The notes under the pieces were generated by a model that worked only from the letters and a program-made list of their open reading frames with translations, ran no database searches and was not told where the DNA came from. 10,438 nucleotides of DNA from Saprospiraceae bacterium. Lineage in GTDB: Bacteria > Bacteroidota > Bacteroidia > Chitinophagales > Saprospiraceae. The stretch lies in assembly GCA_013002625.1 (NCBI GenBank), contig JABDJE010000058.1:1-10438 (forward strand), written 5' to 3'. The translations under genes were made by a program, and so were the position numbers. Of this stretch, positions 5,622 through 10,438 are shown in pieces. How positions within the stretch are numbered: the first letter of the stretch is position 1; each line of letters starts with the position of its first letter.

Positions 5622-5728
5622 CGGATGAATGATCCGGCAAAAAGAAGACTATAAAATGCCTTAGGCAAATTTCAAAATAAATATAGAGTAGGGTTGGGGT
5701 ACTAATATCAAATTAGGCCCCTTTTTTT
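5622..5728 (+). ncRNA. Possible small RNA ending in a plus-strand intrinsic terminator
   Basis: Three hairpins follow one another on the plus strand: CGGAT/ATCCG (5622-5626 with 5632-5636), TGCC/GGCA around a TTA loop (5657-5667), and the strong terminator at 5696-5728. Both flanking protein genes lie on the minus strand, and no plus-strand gene precedes the terminator, which needs a transcript to terminate. A short structured RNA starting near 5610-5622 is one explanation. Read-through antisense transcription of the SDR gene is another. The promoter is only a degenerate TAAATTAG at 5608-5615. The 5' end is a guess. Confidence 0.35.
5696..5728 (+). terminator. Intrinsic terminator in plus-strand orientation
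   Basis: GGGG (5696-5699) pairs with CCCC (5718-5721) and CTAAT (5702-5706) with ATTAG (5712-5716), with a small TA/G internal loop and an ATCAA apical loop. Seven T follow (5722-5728). On the minus strand the hairpin is followed by a mixed sequence with no T run, so it would poorly terminate the kinase transcript whose stop is just beyond it. The orientation is thus opposite to both neighbouring genes. Confidence 0.65.
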
Positions 5729-5731
5729 ATG

Positions 5732-6475
5732 TCATTTCTTTAATTCTTCAGCAGCGACTGCTGCACCAATTATACCAGCATTATTGAGGAGACGAGCAGT
5801 TAAAACAGGTGTCTCTATGGATAGTTGATCTTTATATTTATCGAATTTTTTACTGGCACCACCCCCCAATATGAATAAATCCGGGGAAAATGTGCGTACA
5901 ATATGTTTGAGAAAGAAGTCAAAGCGTTTGCCCCAGGTTTTCCAATCCAGATCCTGATCCTTTCGCGCTTTATCTCCTGCATAATATTCAATAGGACGAC
6001 CATCTTTGCCCAGAAGTCTGCCCATTTCAATATTGGGTATTAATGTACCATTATAAAATACACCTGATCCAATACCTGTTCCGACCGTAAGCATTACCAC
6101 CATTCCGGATTTGCCTTTACCTTCACCAAATTTCATTTCTGCAAAACCTGCGATATCTGCATCATTCATGACGAGGAAGGAACAAGCTGTTTTGCCTTCA
6201 AATAATGCCTTAACATCAGTTCCAATCCATTCGTTATCAATATTACCTGCTGTTGTTGCCACGCCGTCCTGAATAACAGTGGGAAATCCACACCCTACAA
6301 TTCCTTTATATTTAAAATGTGAAACCAGTTGCTTAATCGTCTTTGCAACAGCCTTGGGTTTTGACGGCTGTGGTGTTGGAATTCGGTGTCTTTCGGATAC
6401 CAATACGCCCTTTTCGGTGTCAACCAAAGCCCCTTTTATGCCGGACCCGCCTACGTCTATTCCAAGTATTATCAT
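5732..6475 (-). CDS. ppgK: ROK-family sugar kinase, polyphosphate glucokinase-like
   Basis: A 247-residue cytoplasmic kinase that should phosphorylate glucose to glucose 6-phosphate using polyphosphate and/or ATP. ASKHA-fold landmarks: phosphate-1 GIDVGGSGIKGALVD (5-19); RIPTPQPSKP (31-40) and GCGFPTVIQDGV (61-72), both typical of the PPGK branch; NDAD (104-107) with catalytic Asp105; phosphate-2 LTVGTGIGSG (129-138); LFILGGGASKKFDKY (200-214), the adenosine/polyP-side motif of PPGK; and NNAGIIGAA near the end. The length matches PPGK (about 250) and is shorter than ordinary ROK kinases (about 300). The usual sugar-binding ELGH motif reads EMGR (150-153), so the conserved His is Arg153. The start lies 21 bp after the MFS porter stop on the same strand, so uptake and phosphorylation genes form one unit. 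Polyphosphate use is inferred from motifs. Confidence 0.88.
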   Translation of the reverse strand: MIILGIDVGGSGIKGALVDTEKGVLVSERHRIPTPQPSKPKAVAKTIKQLVSHFKYKGIVGCGFPTVIQDGVATTAGNIDNEWIGTDVKALFEGKTACSFLVMNDADIAGFAEMKFGEGKGKSGMVVMLTVGTGIGSGVFYNGTLIPNIEMGRLLGKDGRPIEYYAGDKARKDQDLDWKTWGKRFDFFLKHIVRTFSPDLFILGGGASKKFDKYKDQLSIETPVLTARLLNNAGIIGAAVAAEELKK

Positions 6476-6496
6476 GCTTTTATTATTACAAACTTA

Positions 6497-7819
6497 TTAA
6501 TTGAGTAGTTGTTTTTCTAAAGTTTCCAGAGCAACGCCTTTTGTCTCCGGCATTATAAAAATGACAAACAATAATTGTAAAATCATCATGCCGGCGAAAA
6601 AAGCAAAGATGCTGCCTCCAGAAAAATGAGCCAAAACAGTTGGGGTAATAAGCGTGATCACTGCTGCACAAACCCAATGGATTCCTGAACCCCATGACAT
6701 ACCTTTGTCGCGAGAGGTGTTTGGAAATATTTCAGAAATATAAACCCAAATAACAGCGCCCTGACCGATGGCATGCGCGGATATGAATGCACATACGAAT
6801 ATGACCACAAGTGTTCCTTCAGCACCTGTGAAGAAGGCCCATGAAACAGCAAACAGAGAAAGAATATAACCTATTGAACCAATGAGCATTAAAGTGCGCC
6901 TTCCAAGTCTGTCAATGAGATACATTCCCAGAATTGTAAAGAGAAGATTCATAATTCCTATCGGGATGGATGCGCCAAGTACATTGTCTAACGCGATTCC
7001 TGCTTGTTCAAAAATCCTTGGAGCATAATACAGCACGAAGTTTATACCTGACAACTGATTGAAGAATGCCAATAAGAAAGCCAGTGTAATAGGTTTTCTT
7101 AATCTCTTAGAGAAAAAAACCTGGTGTTCTTTTTCGGATAATGATTGTTTGATGTTTTGAATTGTCTGATCCAATTTATCTGGAGCTAAGATTTGTTCTA
7201 AGACAGTCCTTGCTTCAGCTTCATTGCCTAATCTGGCGATAAGCCATCTTGGACTGCGCGGCACCCCGAGTACCATTAATGTATAAATTATTGCGGGGAC
7301 AACTTCTATACCCAACATCCATCGCCAAGCATTGTGATCAATATATTTACTAATTAGAAAATTTGATAAGAAAGCTAGCAGAATACCGAAAACTATATTG
7401 AACTGATAACTGGCAACCAATTTACCACGTGTATCCTTGGGCGCTATTTCAGAAATATAAATAGGCGCAGCTACAGAGGAAGCTCCAACAGCTAGTCCAC
7501 CGATAAATCTAAATAATGAAAAGCTATATGGATCCTGCGCGAGGCCAGACCCCAGGGCAGAAATCGTATACAGTATACCAATCCAGAAAAGGGTCTTTTT
7601 TCTTCCAAGCAGGCGACAAGGAATACCGCCAGCCAATGCGCCAACCACTGTCCCCCACAACGCCATAGACATTATAAAGGTGCCATGAAATAATTGACCT
7701 GTATTCCAAAGTTTTTGGATTGCCAGATCGGCACCACTAATCACAACCGTATCAAATCCAAATAGAAATCCAGCCAGGGCTACGGTAATTGACCAATAAC
7801 GGAGGCGGTTGGTATGCAT
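6497..7819 (-). CDS. MFS sugar porter (XylE/GlcP-like sugar:proton symporter)
   Basis: A 440-residue inner-membrane protein with about 12 hydrophobic segments in two halves. Sugar-porter signatures occur in order: GFDTVVISGA in TM1 (21-30), GRKK in the 2-3 loop (72-75), RFIGGLAVG then APIYISEIAP and RG (104-132), PRSPRWLI after TM6 (187-194, the PESPRWL motif), NQLSGINFVLYYAP in TM7 (254-267), DRLGRR in the 8-9 loop (303-308), and PETKG after TM12 (424-428). The substrate is probably a hexose or pentose; the glucokinase-like gene 21 bp downstream favours glucose. The length is slightly short for the family (usually 450-490), with compact termini. Start ATG 7819 leaves a normal cytoplasmic N-terminus of eight residues. 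It is first gene of a two-gene minus-strand operon, insulated from the macro-domain gene by the terminator at 7919-7948. Confidence 0.93.
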   Translation of the reverse strand: MHTNRLRYWSITVALAGFLFGFDTVVISGADLAIQKLWNTGQLFHGTFIMSMALWGTVVGALAGGIPCRLLGRKKTLFWIGILYTISALGSGLAQDPYSFSLFRFIGGLAVGASSVAAPIYISEIAPKDTRGKLVASYQFNIVFGILLAFLSNFLISKYIDHNAWRWMLGIEVVPAIIYTLMVLGVPRSPRWLIARLGNEAEARTVLEQILAPDKLDQTIQNIKQSLSEKEHQVFFSKRLRKPITLAFLLAFFNQLSGINFVLYYAPRIFEQAGIALDNVLGASIPIGIMNLLFTILGMYLIDRLGRRTLMLIGSIGYILSLFAVSWAFFTGAEGTLVVIFVCAFISAHAIGQGAVIWVYISEIFPNTSRDKGMSWGSGIHWVCAAVITLITPTVLAHFSGGSIFAFFAGMMILQLLFVIFIMPETKGVALETLEKQLLN

Positions 7820-7833
7820 GTGTTTAATTTGAG

Positions 7834-7861
7834 CAAATTAAGATAGTGAAATATTGGACAA
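7834..7861 (-). promoter_or_regulatory. Candidate promoter of the sugar porter-kinase operon
   Basis: On the minus strand TTG (7861-7859) is followed after 17 bases by TTAATTTG (7841-7834), one mismatch from TAnnTTTG. It lies about 15 bp from the porter ATG at 7819. The spacing is at the short end of the accepted range and the 5' UTR would be only about 8 bases. By-eye match only. Confidence 0.3.
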
Positions 7862-7918
7862 GACGGAATGGGATATGAAGATCTGACAATGTACAAGTAT
7901 TAGGTCTGTAACTAACCA

Positions 7919-7948
7919 AAAAAGCCACCTGGAGTCAGATGGCTTTTT
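7919..7948 (-). terminator. Near-palindromic intrinsic terminator after the macro-domain gene
   Basis: AGCCA (7923-7927) pairs with TGGCT (7940-7944), and inside it CTG (7929-7931) pairs with CAG (7936-7938) across one C/A mismatch, with a GAGT loop. Flanking runs of A (7919-7922) and T (7945-7948) extend the stem and give a U tract on either strand. It lies 40 bp past the stop of the minus-strand macro-domain gene and well before the porter gene start, so it ends the former transcript. It could work in both directions. Confidence 0.8.
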
Positions 7949-7987
7949 ATTTGTCGATGGAGATCGACATCAATTTTGTACATGAAA

Positions 7988-8470
7988 CTATTCTACAGCT
8001 TTTTCACCTTTGTGATACGTGGTGTAGATGTATATCGGAATATCTAGTTCGCCCAGTCTGTCCATAATCAATGGTCTAACTTCATCCCAATCCAAGCCAC
8101 CATAACCAGTCGCTAACCTTGGAATTGCAAGGCTTTTAATATTTTCTTCTTTTACCAGTTTTACCAATGATTTTAATGCATGATTCACATTTGGTAAACT
8201 GGCTCTTCCTGGATGACTGTTATGGCTGGGCGCTGGCTCTTGGGTCATAAGGTTAATAATGCGAACACCGCCTACACCGCCCCACATCCATACCTCACCA
8301 GGCGATGGGTTATCCAATCTGCAGTAATGTCTGAAGTCTTTGGCCATTGATGGATAATTCTCTCTTAAGGAAAGCGCTAAACCTCGGTCAAAGTGATCAT
8401 TAGGCGCTACGCCATGTGCGATGGCTTGTGCCTTTGTTAACAATATATCTCCGTGAACTTCTTTAATCAT
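7988..8470 (-). CDS. Stand-alone macro-domain (ADP-ribose-binding) protein
   Basis: A 160-residue protein consisting of one macro domain, the fold that binds ADP-ribose and in many members hydrolyses ADP-ribosyl groups or O-acetyl-ADP-ribose. Visible elements: VHGDILLTKAQAIAHGVAPN (5-24), the adenine/substrate region; DHFDRGLALSLRENYP (25-40), where macro domains carry the loop next to the distal ribose; MWGGVGG and IINLMTQE (62-78), the central strands; and IPRLATGYGGLDWDEV (116-131), the phosphate-binding loop. The GGLDW wording resembles the ALC1/TARG1/DarG-type branch more than YmdB. No toxin partner gene is adjacent: the next gene downstream is an MFS porter beyond a terminator, and upstream is the divergent OmpA-family gene. 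No signal peptide, so cytoplasmic. Substrate unknown. Confidence 0.88.
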   Translation of the reverse strand: MIKEVHGDILLTKAQAIAHGVAPNDHFDRGLALSLRENYPSMAKDFRHYCRLDNPSPGEVWMWGGVGGVRIINLMTQEPAPSHNSHPGRASLPNVNHALKSLVKLVKEENIKSLAIPRLATGYGGLDWDEVRPLIMDRLGELDIPIYIYTTYHKGEKAVE

Positions 8471-8627
8471 AATTATTATTTTCTTTCACTTCAAATCTCA
8501 TTGAAAATTCCTCTTAATTATATGACTTCTATTAGCACAGCTGGTGATTTAGGTCATATTTAGCAATATTCTGTAAAAAGTATTCAGCTTATGCCTTAGA
8601 GTATTATAATATATCTACTAAGCTTTG

Positions 8628-8635
8628 TATGTTTG
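8628..8635 (+). promoter_or_regulatory. Perfect TAnnTTTG -7 box before the OmpA-family gene
   Basis: TATGTTTG matches the Bacteroidota -7 consensus exactly, 21 bp before ATG 8657. A good -33 TTG is not visible about 20 bases upstream. Transcription from this box would begin near 8640, which rules out a TTG start codon at 8633 and supports ATG 8657 or 8663. The short AT-rich 5' UTR (AATAAATACC) is typical of highly expressed genes in this phylum. Confidence 0.5.
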
Positions 8636-8656
8636 CGGCAAATAAATACCATTGAC

Positions 8657-9586
8657 ATGAAAATGAGCAAGACTATTATGTTATTCCTAGGTACTGTTGT
8701 GTTGGCCAGTTCCTGTGTAAGTAAAAAGAAATTCGACGCATCTCAGGATAGCCTATCAGCTAGCCAAACTGAGGTTAGCCAATACATAATGCAAACAGGT
8801 GAACTACAAGCTGAGCTTGATGCTTGTAAAGAAGCAAGTGCTTCTCTTCAAACTAACTACGACAACGCACAGCAAACAGTAGCATCCAAAGACAGCGAAA
8901 TTCAAAGTCTTAAAACTCAAATACAAGATCTAAGAGATCAAAGAGATAAGCAGTATGCGCAAATCTCTGATTTGACAGTATTGACCAAATCTGCTAATGA
9001 TAACATTGGTAAGACATTAGGTCAACTTGAAGATAAAGAGGAGTACATTCAATTATTACAAGCTGCCAAAAACAAGACTGATTCTATCAACTTAGCATTG
9101 GCTGTTAACCTGAAGAGTGTTTTAGCTGACGGTATTGCAGATGAAGATATCAATATCGGTATCGACAAAACTGTAGTATTCATCAACTTGTCTGACAAAA
9201 TGCTTTACAGATCTGGAAGTTCTACATTGACAAAAAGAGCTAAAGAGGTTCTTGGTAAAATTGCTCAAATCGTAGAAGCAAGACCAGAAGTAGACGTAAT
9301 GGTTGAAGGTTATACTGATAATGTTCCAATCAATACAGATTGTACTAAAGATAACTGGGACCTAAGTGTACAAAGAGCTACATCTGTGGTTCGCGTGCTT
9401 CAGAAAAATTATAATGTAGATCCTAATAAATTGATTGCTGCAGGTAGAGGTGAATATAATGCCTTAGCTGATAACAGCACAAGAGAGGGAAGAGCTACAA
9501 ACAGAAGAACAAGAATTATAATCATGCCTAGATTGAACCAGTTTTATGATTTATTAAATCCTGAAACGGTTAACATCAACGAATAA
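8657..9586 (+). CDS. OmpA-family outer-membrane lipoprotein with coiled-coil stalk
   Basis: A 309-residue protein from ATG 8657; the frame is open back to TTG 8633, but that start would put polar residues before the signal peptide and lies inside a promoter box. The N-terminus MKMSKTIMLFLGTVVLASSC is a lipoprotein signal with lipobox ASSC, so Cys20 should be lipidated. Residues about 25-135 are Gln/Ser/Asp/Leu-rich heptads (QTVASKDSEIQSLKTQIQDL) forming a coiled-coil spacer. Residues about 165-290 form an OmpA/MotB-type peptidoglycan-binding domain: VFINLSDKMLYRSGSSTL, VMVEGYTDNVPI with Asp221, NWDLSVQRATSVVRVLQ with Arg240 (the diaminopimelate-binding pair), and ATNRRTRIIIMP. It should tether the outer membrane to peptidoglycan, similar in role to Pal. 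Its own -7 box and strong terminator mark it as monocistronic. A in-frame ATG at 8663 is an alternative start. Confidence 0.92.
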   Translation: MKMSKTIMLFLGTVVLASSCVSKKKFDASQDSLSASQTEVSQYIMQTGELQAELDACKEASASLQTNYDNAQQTVASKDSEIQSLKTQIQDLRDQRDKQYAQISDLTVLTKSANDNIGKTLGQLEDKEEYIQLLQAAKNKTDSINLALAVNLKSVLADGIADEDINIGIDKTVVFINLSDKMLYRSGSSTLTKRAKEVLGKIAQIVEARPEVDVMVEGYTDNVPINTDCTKDNWDLSVQRATSVVRVLQKNYNVDPNKLIAAGRGEYNALADNSTREGRATNRRTRIIIMPRLNQFYDLLNPETVNINE

Positions 9587-9607
9587 GATTATTATTCAAG
9601 ATAAATT

Positions 9608-9644
9608 AAAAGCCCTTCGAGAATTCGAAGGGCTTTTTTATTTT
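9608..9644 (+). terminator. Strong intrinsic terminator after the OmpA-family gene
   Basis: A perfect ten-pair stem, AGCCCTTCGA (9611-9620) with TCGAAGGGCT (9625-9634), encloses a GAAT loop. Flanking A residues 9608-9610 and the T run 9634-9639 add further pairs and the U tract. It starts 22 bp past the gene stop and separates this gene from the glycerate kinase gene. Confidence 0.93.
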
Positions 9645-9680
9645 ACATCATTGAGTATTTAATATCACCTGCAAAATATC

Positions 9681-10438
9681 ATGCGCATTCTTCTGGTACC
9701 AGATAAGTTTAAAGCTTCGCTCTCCAGCAACGAAATTTGTTCCATAATTGGACAACAACTTACCAAGGAATTCGGTGACTCCATTTCAATCGAACAACAC
9801 CCAATGGCGGATGGAGGTGATGGTTCCTTGAATGTACTTTCACAATTCATTCCATTTCAACAGACTGTAATGGAAGTCAAAGACCCGCTTGGAAAAAATT
9901 GCCAAGCCTACTATTGCACCCATGATGCGACGGCATATGTGGAACTTGCAATTGCTTCTGGAATTGCGGCTATACCACAATCCTATCGAAATCCACGCTA
10001 TACTTCTACATATGGCACTGGACAATTGATTAAAAATGCTATTGACAATGGATATAAAAACATCTTCCTCTTTCTGGGTGGCAGTTCTACCAATGATGCT
10101 GGTACAGGTATAGCATCCGCTTTGGGTTATACATTTCTGAACAAGGATGGAAGTGTGCTACAAGCAGTGGGTGATAACTTGGGATCGATAGACAATATCC
10201 AGTATAATGGAGACATTGAATTCAATGACATATCAATTCAAATTCTTTGTGATGTGACCAATCCATTATATGGACTCAATGGGGCGGCTTATACCTTTGC
10301 ACAACAAAAAGGCGCCAATCAAGAGGATATTGAATATTTGGATAAAGGGCTTCAAAGTTTTGCAGAGGTATTGAAGTCTTACTCAGGAATCGAGGTACAA
10401 GAATTTGAAGGAGCTGGAGCTGCTGGGGGAATCGGTGC
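9681..10438 (+). CDS. Glycerate kinase, 3' end beyond the window
   Basis: ATG 9681 opens a frame that continues to the window edge (252 codons plus two bases, no stop), about two thirds of the usual 370-380 residue glycerate kinase type 1 (PF02595; GlxK/GarK family), which phosphorylates D-glycerate with ATP, giving 2- or 3-phosphoglycerate. Family motifs are clear: MRILLVPDKFKASLSS at the start, MADGGDGS (42-49), a central VELAIASGIA, TSTYGTGQLI, GGSSTNDAGTG, then CDVTNPLYGLNGAAY and QQKGA, and at the edge GAGAAGGIG. No frame break is seen. It would feed glycerate from glyoxylate, sugar-acid or serine catabolism into glycolysis; no other gene of such a pathway is visible here. It follows the terminator at 9608-9644, so it has its own promoter in 9645-9680, which I could not identify. 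Confidence 0.93.
   Translation, partial: MRILLVPDKFKASLSSNEICSIIGQQLTKEFGDSISIEQHPMADGGDGSLNVLSQFIPFQQTVMEVKDPLGKNCQAYYCTHDATAYVELAIASGIAAIPQSYRNPRYTSTYGTGQLIKNAIDNGYKNIFLFLGGSSTNDAGTGIASALGYTFLNKDGSVLQAVGDNLGSIDNIQYNGDIEFNDISIQILCDVTNPLYGLNGAAYTFAQQKGANQEDIEYLDKGLQSFAEVLKSYSGIEVQEFEGAGAAGGIG

Noticed and set aside
5625..5654. A nine-codon plus-strand ORF (MNDPAKRRL) within the possible small RNA
   Set aside because: Too short to distinguish from chance, no amino-acid run or operon logic, and its ATG lies within a hairpin.
6279..6500. A 73-codon plus-strand ORF opposite the kinase gene
   Set aside because: It is the shadow of the conserved N-terminus of the ROK kinase (phosphate-1 loop) and has no protein-like features of its own.
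8633..8656. TTG at 8633 as the start of the OmpA-family gene
   Set aside because: It overlaps a perfect promoter -7 box and adds eight residues ahead of a complete lipoprotein signal peptide that begins at ATG 8657.

Overview
The window reads as chromosomal DNA of a member of the Bacteroidota. The evidence is a secreted hydrolase with a C-terminal type IX secretion sorting domain, a lipoprotein OmpA-family protein with a Bacteroidota-style lipobox, AT-rich intergenic DNA, weak or absent Shine-Dalgarno sequences, and promoter-like TAnnTTTG boxes of the type used by the Bacteroidota primary sigma factor. No phage, transposon, CRISPR, tRNA or rRNA is visible. The genus cannot be told from the sequence.

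Layout. (1) 1-688, plus strand: the 3' end of one small secreted protein gene and a complete tandem paralogue. (2) 737-2630, plus strand: a cysteine biosynthesis unit. A promoter-like box is followed by a 27-codon ORF with three consecutive Cys codons, then two mutually exclusive RNA hairpins (the second an intrinsic terminator), then cysE and cysM one base apart. This has the architecture of a ribosome-mediated transcription attenuator sensing Cys-tRNA, and it is the most interesting item in the window. (3) 2620-4017, minus strand: a secreted esterase-type hydrolase with a carbohydrate-binding-like N-domain and a T9SS tail, overlapping the cysM 3' end. (4) 4018-4723: an intergenic-looking block that holds a 34-residue Cys/Lys-rich microprotein gene (plus strand), a 58-residue coiled-coil protein gene (minus strand) and a perfect 21-unit heptamer tandem array. 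(5) 4724-7819, minus strand: an SDR-fold protein lacking the catalytic Tyr, a gap with a plus-strand terminator and possible small RNA, and a sugar-uptake pair (MFS sugar porter, then polyphosphate glucokinase-like kinase). (6) 7988-8470, minus strand: a stand-alone macro-domain protein. (7) 8657-9586, plus strand: an OmpA-family peptidoglycan-binding lipoprotein with its own terminator. (8) 9681-end, plus strand: the first two thirds of a glycerate kinase gene.

Functional reading. CysE makes O-acetylserine and CysM converts it to cysteine; the leader would let transcription of both respond to charged Cys-tRNA. The MFS porter and the kinase would import and phosphorylate a hexose, probably glucose. 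The remaining genes are housekeeping or envelope functions without an obvious shared pathway. Intrinsic terminators at 881-911, 5696-5728, 7919-7948 and 9608-9644 divide the transcription units.
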